Source of the DNA: Neptunicoccus sediminis
Lineage (GTDB): Bacteria; Pseudomonadota; Alphaproteobacteria; Rhodobacterales; Rhodobacteraceae
Assembly: GCF_001719615.1 (NCBI RefSeq)
Contig: NZ_MDVX01000002.1
Location: forward strand, 124,001-188,000
DNA length: 64,000 nt
Direction of reading: 5' to 3'
Shown: piece by piece, positions 1 to 9,093 of the stretch
How positions within the stretch are numbered: position 1 is the stretch's first letter
Layout: the number at the start of each line of letters is the position of its first letter
Notes under the pieces: model-generated
What the model was told of the DNA's origin: nothing
The model's input: only the letters and a program-made list of their open reading frames with translations
The model's database searches: none
Translations under genes and position numbers: made by a program

Positions 1-48
1 CTCAACGGTTTTCAAGACCGCCGCATTCGACCACTCTGCCACCTCTCC
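1..48 (-). tRNA. tRNA-Ser (anticodon TGA), 5' part only
   Basis: On the minus strand the sequence begins GGAGAGG (acceptor strand, ending at 48), continues through a D-arm (GCAGAGTGG) and an anticodon arm whose loop reads CTTGAAA, giving anticodon TGA for serine. The rest, including the long variable arm expected of tRNA-Ser and the 3' end, lies left of the window. Identification rests on the acceptor, D and anticodon arms only. Confidence 0.9.
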
Positions 49-307
49 GCATTCGGGTGCCTGCTTGTCGCTGCTTTGGGTTTCGTAATTGCGCGCGCGC
101 CAAACTGCAAGCCTCTTTTTTGTCGGCAACAGGCTGCTGGTTTCTGGGTGTCCTTGGATTAACAGGCTTCCATAACAAAGTGCTTTATGGTTAGGGTATC
201 GTCAAAACCCGCGATACAGCGGGGCGAGGCGGAACACGATTGCGTTTTTGACTTTGGACCGGCGCCAGATCGGTAAAGCAAATGACGCAACCAAGGAGAC
301 AGGCACG

Positions 308-1222
308 ATGATCTGGACAGGCAATATGAGCAACGGTAAATTTTCTTCTTCCAAAGGCAAGCTGGTGTTCGCACTTCTCGCAGGCGTGGCGCTTGCAGGG
401 TGTGAAGACGGCGGTTTCGAGGGCATGAATCTCGGGTTTGGCAAGAAAGATGCAGAGACAGCAACGGCTGAGACCTCTGGCAAAGTCACACCGGGGTCCG
501 GCAAGCCGATCAAGCTGGTGGAACGGGATGTAGAAGCCCCCGAAGTATTCGAGAAAAACGAAAACGCCCTGTGGGACGGACGCCCGTCACTGGGCGGCGT
601 CTGGATCGCACATCCCGACAGCAAACAGCCCGAACGGGTCATCATCCGGAATGAAAGCAACGGTAAATTCGTCGTTGGCGCCCTGTTCCGCCGCGAGCGG
701 GACAACCCCGGCCCGAGCCTGCAACTCTCCTCCGAGGCCGCAGCCGCGCTTGGGGTTCAGGCAGGCTCTCCGACCAAATTGCGGGTGACAGCGCTGCGCA
801 AAGAAACCATCAACGAAAACGCCGAAATCGAAGCAGAGGTTCAGACCAACGTAACAGAGAGTGTCTCTGCCGTGGCCCTGGATGCGCCGGCAGAGGACGA
901 TCTGGCGGCCAAGGCCCGCGCCTCGGTGCAAAAGGCCGAAGCCAAGCCCAAACCTGTGGCAAAACCGGCCACGCCGCCCAAAGCGGCCAAAGGTGCGAAA
1001 TACGCGCAGATCGGCTTTTTCAGCATCGAATCCAATGCCAAAGCCAATGTCGCCCGTCTTAAAAAGAACGGCGTTCCGGCGAAAATTGTGAAATCGACGA
1101 CCAATGGCAAAGACTTCTGGCGGGTTCTTGCCGGTCCTGCAAGCTCTGCCAGTGAACAGCGCCAGCTTCTCAACATGGTAAAAGGGCAAGGGTTTGCCGA
1201 TGCCTACATGGTGTCCGGTTGA
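308..1222 (+). CDS. SPOR-domain lipoprotein
   Basis: Envelope lipoprotein of about 304 residues. The N-terminus has a short charged stretch, a hydrophobic core and a lipobox LAGC, with the cysteine near residue 32, so it should be lipid-anchored. The middle is Ala/Lys/Pro-rich linker, and the last 75 or so residues (from YAQIGFFS to DAYMVSG) look like a SPOR domain, which binds denuded peptidoglycan at division sites. I chose ATG 308 because AAGGAGA lies 8-9 bases upstream; ATG 326 is an alternative, and an in-frame TTG at 248 has no ribosome site. It is followed by a D-Ala-D-Ala carboxypeptidase gene, consistent with a cell-wall role. The family assignment of the C-terminus is by eye. Confidence 0.85.
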   Translation: MIWTGNMSNGKFSSSKGKLVFALLAGVALAGCEDGGFEGMNLGFGKKDAETATAETSGKVTPGSGKPIKLVERDVEAPEVFEKNENALWDGRPSLGGVWIAHPDSKQPERVIIRNESNGKFVVGALFRRERDNPGPSLQLSSEAAAALGVQAGSPTKLRVTALRKETINENAEIEAEVQTNVTESVSAVALDAPAEDDLAAKARASVQKAEAKPKPVAKPATPPKAAKGAKYAQIGFFSIESNAKANVARLKKNGVPAKIVKSTTNGKDFWRVLAGPASSASEQRQLLNMVKGQGFADAYMVSG

Positions 1223-1284
1223 CGCCATCCCCAATGGATGGCAGCGTTAGGCGGTAAGACAATGTAACCCCGAACAGTAGTAGT

Positions 1285-1310
1285 CCCCGCTTCCCCAACA
1301 GGGGTCGGGG
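1285..1310 (+). terminator. GC-rich hairpin, weak terminator or mRNA stem
   Basis: CCCCG and CCCC arms (1285-1296) pair with GGGG and CGGGG (1301-1310) around an AACA loop. No T-run follows, so this may be only an intercistronic stem between the SPOR lipoprotein gene and the carboxypeptidase gene. Confidence 0.35.
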
Positions 1311-1343
1311 CGTCCTATCTGTTTCGTTCCAACGGAGCGCGGC

Positions 1344-2471
1344 ATGCGACCTAAATTCCTACTCAGCGCGGCAGCAATCTGGCTGGCCACCACCCTGCCC
1401 GCCTCGGCCTTTGACACGATCGCACGTTCGGCACTGGTGCTGGATCAGGCCAGCGGCACCGTGCTTCTGGCCAAAGAAGCGGATATTCCGATCCCGCCGG
1501 CCTCTATGTCCAAACTGATGACCCTCAACATGCTGTTCGAGGCGCTTCAGGACGGGCGGGTGAACCTTGATACCGAATTCACCGTCTCGCAGAAAGCCTC
1601 GGAAAAGGGCGGCTCCAAGATGTTCGTCAAACAGGGCGACCGGATTGAAGTCGAAGACCTGATCCGCGGCATCATCGTGCAATCCGGCAATGACGCCTGC
1701 ATCGTGGTTGCGGAAAATCTGGCCGGCTCCGAGGCAGATTTCGCACGGATCATGACCGCACGGGCGCGCAAGCTCGGCATGAACGACAGTACCTTTGCCA
1801 ATGCCACCGGCTGGCCCGATCCAAACCACCGGATGAGTGCGCGTGACCTTGTCACATTGGCCAATCGCCTCATGACGCAATTTCCCGAATACTACGGCTA
1901 TTTTGCCGAGGATTCGTTCACTTGGGCCGATATTACCCAGAAAAACCGCAATCCCTTGCTGGACAAAGGCATTGGCGCGGACGGGCTGAAGACCGGCCAC
2001 ACCGAAGAGGCCGGCTACGGGTTGGTCGGCACCGCCCGTCAGGACGACCGCCGGGTGATCCTGATGATTTCAGGATTGGACACAGCGGATGCACGCGCCC
2101 GCGAAGCCGAGCGGCTGATGAACTGGGCCTTCCGGCAATTCTCACAGGAGACCCTTCTCAAAGCGGGAAAGAACGTCGCCCAGGCAGAGGTCTGGTTGGG
2201 CGCAGAGACAACTGTCGGGCTGGAAGTTGCAGATGACATTTCCGCGCTGATCCCCTATTCCTCGCGGGAGGAAATCAAGATGAGCGTCACCTATGAAGGC
2301 CCAATACAGGCGCCGGTGGCCAAGGGAACCGAATTGGGCGTGTTGAACATCGAAATTCCCGGCCTGCCATCCCAAAGCTACCCTGTGTATGCCTCAAGTG
2401 ATGTGCAATATGCCGGTCTGATGAAGCGTCTGAAGGTTTCTGCGCAAAAGCTCCAAGGGGCGTTGCGGTAA
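1344..2471 (+). CDS. D-alanyl-D-alanine carboxypeptidase (PBP5/6 type, family S11)
   Basis: Periplasmic penicillin-binding protein that trims the terminal D-Ala from peptidoglycan pentapeptides. A signal peptide spans about residues 1-22 (cleavage after ASA). The three catalytic boxes of family S11 are all present: SMSK at 54-57 with the nucleophilic serine, SGN around 115, and KTG near 218. The C-terminal 100 residues form the beta-rich domain typical of PBP5. At 375 residues it has normal length. The tmk gene starts directly at the base after its stop, so the two are co-transcribed, as are holB and the TatD gene further on. Confidence 0.95.
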   Translation: MRPKFLLSAAAIWLATTLPASAFDTIARSALVLDQASGTVLLAKEADIPIPPASMSKLMTLNMLFEALQDGRVNLDTEFTVSQKASEKGGSKMFVKQGDRIEVEDLIRGIIVQSGNDACIVVAENLAGSEADFARIMTARARKLGMNDSTFANATGWPDPNHRMSARDLVTLANRLMTQFPEYYGYFAEDSFTWADITQKNRNPLLDKGIGADGLKTGHTEEAGYGLVGTARQDDRRVILMISGLDTADARAREAERLMNWAFRQFSQETLLKAGKNVAQAEVWLGAETTVGLEVADDISALIPYSSREEIKMSVTYEGPIQAPVAKGTELGVLNIEIPGLPSQSYPVYASSDVQYAGLMKRLKVSAQKLQGALR

Positions 2472-3095
2472 GTGAGGAGCGGATTTTTTATTACATTTGA
2501 AGGCATTGACGGGTCCGGTAAAACCACCCAGTCGCGCCTTCTCGCTACTTTGCTGCGGGATTACGGCCGGGATGTGCTGCACACACGGGAACCGGGCGGT
2601 TCGCCGGGCGCGGAAGACATCCGCCGCCTGTTGGTAGAGGGTGATCCAAACCGCTGGTCGCCCGAAACCGAAATCCTGCTGTTCACCGCAGCCCGCCGCG
2701 ACCATCTTGAACGCACCATCCGCCCTTCCCTTGAGGCTGGTAAAGTGGTGATTTCCGACAGGTTTGCCGACAGCACCCGCGTTTATCAGGGTGCGGCACG
2801 GGCCGAACTGCGCACAACAGTGGACCGCCTCCACGATCTGATGATCGCACAGGAACCGGATTTGACTTTCATCGTCGATATGGACCCTGAAATCGCGCTC
2901 GGGCGCGGTTTGGCACGGGGGTCCGGCGAGGACCGTTTTGAAGATATGGGTCTGGGCTTTCAGGAAAAACTGCGTGCAGGCTTTCTGGGGCTGGCGAAAC
3001 AGTTTCCCGACCGCTGCCATGTGATTAACGGCAACCAGTCGCCGGCCTCTGTGTCCGGTGAAATTCAGACTGTGGTTGAACAATGGCTGTCATAA
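2472..3095 (+). CDS. tmk: thymidylate kinase
   Basis: Converts dTMP to dTDP with ATP in the cytoplasm. The P-loop GIDGSGKT is at residues 11-18, the DR(F) motif that handles the dTMP phosphate is near residue 96, and a LID segment with ARGSGEDR is near residue 150. The 207-residue length is standard. The start is GTG, immediately after the stop of the preceding gene; GAGGAG just inside the coding sequence is not a usable ribosome site, so translation is probably coupled. The gene overlaps holB by 13 bases, the common tmk-holB arrangement. Confidence 0.96.
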   Translation: MRSGFFITFEGIDGSGKTTQSRLLATLLRDYGRDVLHTREPGGSPGAEDIRRLLVEGDPNRWSPETEILLFTAARRDHLERTIRPSLEAGKVVISDRFADSTRVYQGAARAELRTTVDRLHDLMIAQEPDLTFIVDMDPEIALGRGLARGSGEDRFEDMGLGFQEKLRAGFLGLAKQFPDRCHVINGNQSPASVSGEIQTVVEQWLS

Positions 3096-4213
3096 CGGCC
3101 GAGGACATCCCGGAACCGGATCGCGCCGAGGGTGCCCCCCATCCCCGCGAAACCTCTGTTCTGGTTGGGCAGGCGCAGGCCGAGGCAGCTTTCCTGTCGG
3201 CCTATAACGGCGGACGGATGCACCATGCGTGGATGCTGACCGGACCGCGCGGGGTGGGCAAGGCAACGTTGGCATGGCGGATTGCGAAATTTCTGCTGGC
3301 TCAGCCGGAAGACGACGGCGGCATGTTCGGCGCACCACCTGCACCCGAAAGTCTTGATGCGGACCCGAACCATCCGGCCGTGCGCCGCGCCATGTCTCTG
3401 GGAGAGCCACGCCTGTTTTTGTGCCGTCGCCCGTGGGACGACAAGGCCAAGCCGCCGCGCCTCAAGAAAGAGATTACCGTTGATGAGGTGCGCAAGCTCA
3501 AGAGCTTCCTGGCGCTCTCTGCAGCGGATGGCGGCTGGCGCGTGGCGATTGTGGATGACATCGACCTGATGAACGTCAGCGCCGCCAATGCGCTGCTGAA
3601 AATCCTTGAGGAACCGCCCGAAAAGACAGTTCTGCTACTGGTCAGTCACCAGCCCGCCCGCCTGCTGCCCACGATCCGCTCCCGCTGTCGCGATCTGCGC
3701 TGCACCGCCCTGTCGCCGCAGGACCAATCGGACGCGCTTATGGCCGCTGGTCTGGAAATTGGTGGCGATCCGGCACTTGCCGAACTGTCCGGCGGGTCAG
3801 TTGGGGCGGCCCTGCGGCTGGCCCACGGGGAAGGCGCACAAAGGTATGCGGCGCTTGTTGCCCTGATGGAACAGGCCCCCGGACTTGATCGCGGACAGGC
3901 TACTGCCATAGCAGAGAAATGCGGCGGCGCTGCCAATGCGGAGAACTACGACATCACCGTTCTGCTGATCGACCTGCTTTTGACCCGACTGGCGCGGTTT
4001 GGCGCCCTGCAACCGGCCATCTGGACCGAAGCCGCCCCCCATGAGGCGCGGATGCTGTCCAAACTGGCCCCCAACAGCGCCGCAGCCCGCAAATGGGCCA
4101 ACCTCGCACAAGAGTTATCGGCCCGTGTCGGTCATGCCCGTGCGGTTAACCTTGACCCCTCCGGCGTGATCCTTGATATGTTGCTGAAACTTGACGAAGC
4201 GGCGCGCCTTTGA
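3083..4213 (+). CDS. holB: DNA polymerase III subunit delta prime
   Basis: Clamp-loader subunit of the replicative polymerase. A Walker A-like loop GPRGVGKA lies near residues 54-61, in the AAA+ fold. The segment ANALLKILEEPP near residue 175 matches the sensor region of gamma/delta' proteins, followed by an SRC-type motif (SRCRDLRC) that is diagnostic of clamp loaders. The 376-residue length is usual for alphaproteobacteria. The ATG lies inside the end of tmk, giving a 13-base overlap and translational coupling. Confidence 0.94.
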   Translation: MAVITAEDIPEPDRAEGAPHPRETSVLVGQAQAEAAFLSAYNGGRMHHAWMLTGPRGVGKATLAWRIAKFLLAQPEDDGGMFGAPPAPESLDADPNHPAVRRAMSLGEPRLFLCRRPWDDKAKPPRLKKEITVDEVRKLKSFLALSAADGGWRVAIVDDIDLMNVSAANALLKILEEPPEKTVLLLVSHQPARLLPTIRSRCRDLRCTALSPQDQSDALMAAGLEIGGDPALAELSGGSVGAALRLAHGEGAQRYAALVALMEQAPGLDRGQATAIAEKCGGAANAENYDITVLLIDLLLTRLARFGALQPAIWTEAAPHEARMLSKLAPNSAAARKWANLAQELSARVGHARAVNLDPSGVILDMLLKLDEAARL

Positions 4214-4236
4214 TCGCACGCCAGTAGGCAGATCAC

Positions 4237-5037
4237 ATGACACCACAGATTGTAGACAGCCATTGCCATCTGGATTTTCCGGATTTCGACGGCGAAAGAG
4301 ACGAAATTATTAAACGCGCCCATGATGCAGGGGTGGCCCGCATGGTCACGATCTGCACCAAGCTGGAGAACGAACCAACCGTGCGCGGGATTGCGGAAAC
4401 CTATGACTCGGTGTTTTACGCCGCCGGCATCCACCCGATGAGCGCGGCAGACTATGATCTGGTCCCGACCGAGCGTCTGATCGAACTGACCCGCCACCCC
4501 AAAATGGTCGGGATCGGGGAAACCGGACTGGATTATCACTATACGGCGGATACGGCACAGATCCAGAAGGACAGCCTGCGCAACCATATCGCTGCGGCGC
4601 GGGAAACCGGATTGCCCCTGATCATCCATGCCCGTGCAGCGGATGACGATATGGCCCGTATCCTCAGCGAAGAACACCGCAATGGTGCTTATAACTGCGT
4701 GATGCACTGCTTTTCCTCGGGAATGGAACTGGCCAAAGCCGCGCTTGATCTGGGATTTTACCTGTCGATGAGCGGCATCGCCACTTTCAAGAAGAGTCAG
4801 GAATTGCGGGATATTTTTGCCACCGTGCCGCTCGACCGTGTGCTGGTGGAAACCGATGCGCCCTATCTGGCGCCAACGCCCTATCGCGGCAAGCGGAATG
4901 AACCCGCCTACACCGCCCATACCGCACAAACCGGCGCCGAAATCTTCGGGCTCGACTACGCGGAATTTGCAGCGCAAACCACCGCCAACTTTGACCGGCT
5001 CTTTACCAAGGCGGCGCGCTATAAGGCAGCAGCCTGA
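4237..5037 (+). CDS. TatD-family metal-dependent hydrolase
   Basis: Predicted magnesium- or zinc-dependent nuclease or deoxyribonuclease of the TatD/YcfH amidohydrolase superfamily. HCH at residues 9-11 gives two metal ligands, GIGETGLDYHY near 92 holds the bridging glutamate, and ETDAPYLAP near 206 carries the C-terminal metal aspartate. At 266 residues it has normal length. It sits downstream of holB, as ycfH often does in other proteobacteria, and its stop overlaps the next start (TGATG). The exact substrate cannot be read from the sequence. Confidence 0.93.
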   Translation: MTPQIVDSHCHLDFPDFDGERDEIIKRAHDAGVARMVTICTKLENEPTVRGIAETYDSVFYAAGIHPMSAADYDLVPTERLIELTRHPKMVGIGETGLDYHYTADTAQIQKDSLRNHIAAARETGLPLIIHARAADDDMARILSEEHRNGAYNCVMHCFSSGMELAKAALDLGFYLSMSGIATFKKSQELRDIFATVPLDRVLVETDAPYLAPTPYRGKRNEPAYTAHTAQTGAEIFGLDYAEFAAQTTANFDRLFTKAARYKAAA

Positions 5038-5837
5038 TGGCGGAGTATATCTTTACCATTCTGGGATGCGGCTCTTCGGGCGGTGTGCCGCGGATCGGCG
5101 GTCATTGGGGCGCCTGTGACCCGAGCAATCCAAAAAACGCCCGCCAGCGCTGTTCCATGCTGGTAGAACGGATCACGGAATCGGGTAAGACAACGGTTCT
5201 GATTGATACCTCTCCGGATTTGCGCCGCCAGCTTCTGGATGCCGAGGTCAGTGCGCTGGATGCGGTGATCTATACCCATGACCACGCCGATCACACCCAC
5301 GGGATCGACGATCTGCGGATGGTGGTGTTCAACATGCGCAAGCGTTTGCCGATCTGGGCCGATGCCACGACGCAAACCACCCTGCGCCAGCGCTTTGGCT
5401 ACACCTTTGAACAGGTGCCCGGCACGCTTTACAAACCGATCCTCGAAATGAACGACATGACCGGCCCCGTCACCATAGACGGCGAAGGCGGTGCGATCAC
5501 TTTTACGCCGTTTCTTGTGGATCACGGTCCGATTCAGGCGAACGGCTTTCGCATTGATGACCTGCTGGCCTATCTGCCGGATGTGTCGGCCATGAACGAT
5601 ACCGCGTGGCAGGCTGTGGCGGATCTGGAGTGCTGGGTGGTGGATGCCCTGCGCCGCGACCCCCATCCGACCCATTCCCACCTGTCCCAAACGCTCGACT
5701 GGATCAAGCGGGCGGCCCCCAAACAGGCTGTGCTGACCAATATGCATGTGGATCTGGACTATGACACCCTGTGCGGGGAAATTCCGGATCATGTAACACC
5801 GGCGTTTGACGGTATGAAAATCAGGCTCTCTGCCTGA
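5037..5837 (+). CDS. MBL-fold metallo-hydrolase, PhnP-like
   Basis: Metallo-beta-lactamase-fold hydrolase of the PhnP type (cyclic phosphodiesterase family). The start resembles PhnP (ILGCGSSGGVPRIGG), two cysteines (around 28 and 39) may bind structural zinc, and the metal-binding HDHADH is at residues 81-86. A C-terminal histidine-rich segment (HPTHSHLS, then NMHVDLDYD) supplies later ligands. There is no phn cluster here, so a phosphonate role is unlikely; it travels with the TatD gene, with which it overlaps by one base. The true substrate is unknown. Confidence 0.88.
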   Translation: MAEYIFTILGCGSSGGVPRIGGHWGACDPSNPKNARQRCSMLVERITESGKTTVLIDTSPDLRRQLLDAEVSALDAVIYTHDHADHTHGIDDLRMVVFNMRKRLPIWADATTQTTLRQRFGYTFEQVPGTLYKPILEMNDMTGPVTIDGEGGAITFTPFLVDHGPIQANGFRIDDLLAYLPDVSAMNDTAWQAVADLECWVVDALRRDPHPTHSHLSQTLDWIKRAAPKQAVLTNMHVDLDYDTLCGEIPDHVTPAFDGMKIRLSA

Positions 5838-5850
5838 AGAAGAAGATTAA

Positions 5851-6789
5851 ATGTTAGAAGTTTTTACGGTCGTCCTGCCGGTGTTTCTGGTTGTCGGCGC
5901 GGGCTATGGTGCTGTGTATTTCAAGCTGTTCCGCGACGACCACGCCGATGCCCTGATGAAATTCACCCAGAATTTCGCCATTCCCTGCCTGCTATTCGGC
6001 GCGATTGCCAAACTTGACCTGTCGTCCGTCTTTCAGTTCCGACTGCTCGGCAGTTTCTATGCAGGGTCCATCAGCTGCTTCACCTTGGGCTGCCTTGGCG
6101 CGGTGTTCTTTTTCAAACGCCGTCCCGGTGAGGCCGTTGTACTGGGGTTTTGTGCGCTTTTTGCCAATTCGGTTCTTTTGGGTTTTCCCATCGTGGAACG
6201 GGCCTTCGGAGCCGAGGCTTTGGGGCCGATCACAGCCATTGTCGCCATCCACGCGCCGTTTTGCTATCTGCTCGGGATCACCACCATCGAACTGGTACGC
6301 GCGGACGGGCGCAGCCTGCCGACCACCGCTAAGATTGTGGTGAAAGCGATGTTCAAGAACGCGCTGATGATCGGGCTTGCGCTTGGCTTTACGGTGAACC
6401 TGACAGGCATGTGGTTGCCCGAGGGCCTTTGGGCTGCGACAGAGATGATGGCCCGCGCCGCCCTGCCCGCCGCGCTGTTTGGTCTTGGGGCGGTTCTGGT
6501 GCGTTACGGCCTGTCCGCCAACATCAAAGAGACCGCCTTTGTTGTGACCTTGCGTCTTGTGGTGCATCCGCTGATCGCGCTGTTTATGGCCACACAGGTC
6601 TTTCATCTTGAACCGGATGTCACCCGCGTGGTGGTTCTGACTGCGGCGATGGCCCCCGGCGTAAACGCCTATGTCTTCGCAAATATGTACGATCGCGCCA
6701 AAGGCAGCGCCGCCGGTGCGATCCTGCTTGGCACGGCTGGTGCAGTGTTCAGCGTTTCGATCTGGCTGGTCATCCTGCGCGCCTTGTAA
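5851..6789 (+). CDS. AEC-family transporter
   Basis: Inner-membrane permease of the auxin efflux carrier family, 312 residues with about ten hydrophobic segments spread over the whole length. The N-terminus (LPVFLVVGAGYGAVY) and the C-terminal AAMAPGVNAYVFANMY segment match this family in proteobacteria. Substrates in bacteria are usually small carboxylates, but none can be assigned here. It follows the metallo-hydrolase by 13 bases and ends the left operon, facing a terminator and a convergent ABC operon. Confidence 0.88.
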   Translation: MLEVFTVVLPVFLVVGAGYGAVYFKLFRDDHADALMKFTQNFAIPCLLFGAIAKLDLSSVFQFRLLGSFYAGSISCFTLGCLGAVFFFKRRPGEAVVLGFCALFANSVLLGFPIVERAFGAEALGPITAIVAIHAPFCYLLGITTIELVRADGRSLPTTAKIVVKAMFKNALMIGLALGFTVNLTGMWLPEGLWAATEMMARAALPAALFGLGAVLVRYGLSANIKETAFVVTLRLVVHPLIALFMATQVFHLEPDVTRVVVLTAAMAPGVNAYVFANMYDRAKGSAAGAILLGTAGAVFSVSIWLVILRAL

Positions 6790-6799
6790 CCTTGCCACG

Positions 6800-6824
6800 A
6801 AAAACGGGGCCTAAAGCGGCCCCG
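6800..6824 (-). terminator. rho-independent terminator of the ABC operon
   Basis: CGGGGCC (6805-6811) pairs with GGCCCCG (6818-6824). Read on the minus strand, the stem is followed by TTTTT, fitting termination of the leftward ABC transporter operon. On the plus strand the stem lacks a T-run but may also slow transcription from the AEC gene. Confidence 0.7.
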
Positions 6825-6852
6825 TCCTAAATTCCTAACTGTCCGGTCCGGT

Positions 6853-7704
6853 TTAACCCGGTGACATGCCCCGCAGCCGTTCAGAGCGGCGGCGCAGCAG
6901 TTCTACCACTGTCAGCAAGGCAATGGAAATCGCGATCAGGATCGTCGCCACCGCAAGGATGGTCGGGCTGATCTGTTCACGCAGTCCGGTGAACATCTGC
7001 CACGGCAGGGTTTTCTGACCAGCAGAGCCGACGAAGAGCACGACCACCACCTCATCAAACGATGTGATAAAGGCGAACAGACCGCCAGAGATCACACCGG
7101 GCAGGATCAACGGCATCTGGATACGGAAGAAGGTGCGCACCGGCCCTGCCCCCATATTTGCTGCCGCCCGTGTCAGAGAGTTGTCAAAACCCACCAAAGT
7201 CGCCGTCACGGTGATGATCACAAACGGAATGCCAAGCGCAGCGTGAGCCATGACAACGCCCCAGTATGTGCCTTGCAGACCGATACGGGAGTAGAAGAAA
7301 TACATACCCGCAGCCGAGATGATCAGCGGCACAATCATAGGAGAAATCAGGATCGCCATGATTGCGCGGCGGAAAGGAACATGCGGCTGGCTCAGGCCGA
7401 TCGCCGCCAGTGTGCCAAAGGACACCGACAGGAAAGTCGCCATCGGCGCAATCCGCAGGGAATTCACAACCGCATTCTGCCAATCGGAGTTGGAGAAGAA
7501 ATCGCGGTAGTGTTTCAGCGAATACCCTTCAGGATCAAACCGCAGCATCTCCGGCGTGAAGGTAAAGAAATCCTCTGCATTAAAGCTGAGCGGCAGGATC
7601 ACAAGGATCGGCACGATCAGGAACAGAAAGATCAGCGTGCAGATGGTGCGAAAGCCATAGTACCAGGCCCGTTGCAGCGGTGATGCGTAGATTGGAAGAG
7701 CCAT
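6853..7704 (-). CDS. ABC transporter permease, PotC-like
   Basis: Inner-membrane permease of a polyamine-type ABC importer, 283 residues with six hydrophobic spans. The EAA-type loop that contacts the ATPase is visible around RAAANMGAGPVRTFFRIQMPLILPG. The order on the minus strand is ATPase, binding protein, permease 1, permease 2; this is the last gene. A possible ribosome site AAGGTAAT precedes the ATG, and the gap to the upstream permease is six bases. The substrate is probably a polyamine or related cation, inferred from family resemblance only. Confidence 0.9.
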   Translation of the reverse strand: MALPIYASPLQRAWYYGFRTICTLIFLFLIVPILVILPLSFNAEDFFTFTPEMLRFDPEGYSLKHYRDFFSNSDWQNAVVNSLRIAPMATFLSVSFGTLAAIGLSQPHVPFRRAIMAILISPMIVPLIISAAGMYFFYSRIGLQGTYWGVVMAHAALGIPFVIITVTATLVGFDNSLTRAAANMGAGPVRTFFRIQMPLILPGVISGGLFAFITSFDEVVVVLFVGSAGQKTLPWQMFTGLREQISPTILAVATILIAISIALLTVVELLRRRSERLRGMSPG

Positions 7705-7710
7705 ATTACC

Positions 7711-9033
7711 TTACCCCAGTTTCACGTTATCAATGCCCACGAACTTGTCGTAGAGCCAGTAGAGCCCAAGCACCACCACCAGCAGCAATGTCCCAAGCGC
7801 CGCAGCAAGGCCCCAGTTCAGGCTGGACGAAATATGGTAGGCAATCCGGTTGGAAATGAAGACACCTTTTGTGCCGCCCACGATTTCCGGCGTGATGTAA
7901 TAGCCGATGGACAGGATGAAACACAGGATGGAACCCGCCCCGATGCCCGGTACGGACTGTGGGAAGTAGACCCGCCAGAAGGCCGTCCAGTCGTTTGCGC
8001 CCAGTGATTTCGCTGCCCGCACATAGGAGGGCGGAATGGTTTTCATCACGGAAAACAGCGGCAGGATCATAAACGGCAGCAGAATATGCGTCATCGCAAT
8101 GATCGTGCCGGTCTGGTTGTTGATCAGTTCCAGCCGCGCGTTATCCGCTACCAGTCCAAGCCAGACCAGCGTGTCATTGATCACCCCTTGTTGTTGCAGC
8201 AAAACCTTCCACGCCGAGGTGCGCACCAGAAGCGAGGTCCAGAACGGCAACAGCACAAGGATCAGCAGCAGGTTAGAGGTGCGCAGCGGCAATGTCGCCA
8301 GCAGAAAGGCAATCGGATAGCCAAGCAAAATACAGCTGAAGGTGATGATCAGCGACATTTTCAGCGTGCGCAGCAACAGAGTATAGTAAATCTGTTCGTT
8401 CTCGGGCACCCGCTCAATACCCTCCGGCCCTTTGGTCAGATCCGCCGCAGCTAGGAAATAACCGTCGGTGAACCGTCCGGAAAAGGCTTTGATGGTCTGC
8501 CAGTTTTCAACATCCATCCATTTCTTGTTCATATCCTCAAATGCGGCGACGAAATCCGTCGTTTCTTCCACATCCAGACGCTTCACTTTGCGACCTGTTT
8601 GGCGGAACAGGCTGGAAATACCGGATTGTTCATAGTTCAGACGGGACCCAAGCCGCGTGTGACTTTTGTCCTCGACCGCCTCTTTCAAGTCCAGTGCCAT
8701 TGCCTTGAACGTGGCGTTATCGGGCAATTCTCCGGTGGTTTCGTCCCAGTCTTTCAGGGCCACCACGGTACGGGGCAACACATCCCCGACGATGTTGTTT
8801 TCGACCGAGCGGAACAGCATATCCGCAATCGGCGCAATAAAGGTGAGAAGAACAAAGATCAGCAGCGGCGCAATCAACCCGAGCGCGCGCAATTTCTGAC
8901 GGCGCAGACTTCGCGCAAGGCTGGCCTTCAAGGGCCGTCCGTCATTGCCCAGCACCGGACCTGTGACCGGCGCGGAATGGGCTATATCCTGGGAGCTGTC
9001 TGCTGTGTTTACCATGATCTTAGTACTGTCCAC
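7711..9033 (-). CDS. ABC transporter permease, PotB-like, with long periplasmic insert
   Basis: First permease of the polyamine-type importer. It is 440 residues, well above the roughly 280-310 of PotB, because about 160 residues lie between the first hydrophobic span (LGLIAPLLIFVLLTFIA) and the second. The C-terminal part has the usual spans and an EAA loop (VRAAKSLGANDWTAFWRVYFPQ). Extended permeases of this kind are common in Rhodobacterales, so the insert is not unusual. The start may be GTG 9033 or the in-frame ATG at 9015; neither has a strong ribosome site. Confidence 0.9.
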   Translation of the reverse strand: MDSTKIMVNTADSSQDIAHSAPVTGPVLGNDGRPLKASLARSLRRQKLRALGLIAPLLIFVLLTFIAPIADMLFRSVENNIVGDVLPRTVVALKDWDETTGELPDNATFKAMALDLKEAVEDKSHTRLGSRLNYEQSGISSLFRQTGRKVKRLDVEETTDFVAAFEDMNKKWMDVENWQTIKAFSGRFTDGYFLAAADLTKGPEGIERVPENEQIYYTLLLRTLKMSLIITFSCILLGYPIAFLLATLPLRTSNLLLILVLLPFWTSLLVRTSAWKVLLQQQGVINDTLVWLGLVADNARLELINNQTGTIIAMTHILLPFMILPLFSVMKTIPPSYVRAAKSLGANDWTAFWRVYFPQSVPGIGAGSILCFILSIGYYITPEIVGGTKGVFISNRIAYHISSSLNWGLAAALGTLLLVVVLGLYWLYDKFVGIDNVKLG

Positions 9034-9060
9034 CTGTTGAAACCATCGGGTTCAGGGCAT

Positions 9061-9084
9061 CAGGGCGGCCCGAGAGCCGCCCTG
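9061..9084 (-). promoter_or_regulatory. intercistronic stem-loop after the binding-protein gene
   Basis: A perfect 9-bp inverted repeat, CAGGGCGGC / GCCGCCCTG, with a six-base loop lies just after the stop of the substrate-binding protein gene. There is no T-run on the minus strand, so it fits an mRNA-stabilising or partial termination structure that raises binding-protein output over the permeases. Confidence 0.55.
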
Positions 9085-9093
9085 TGTTAATGA

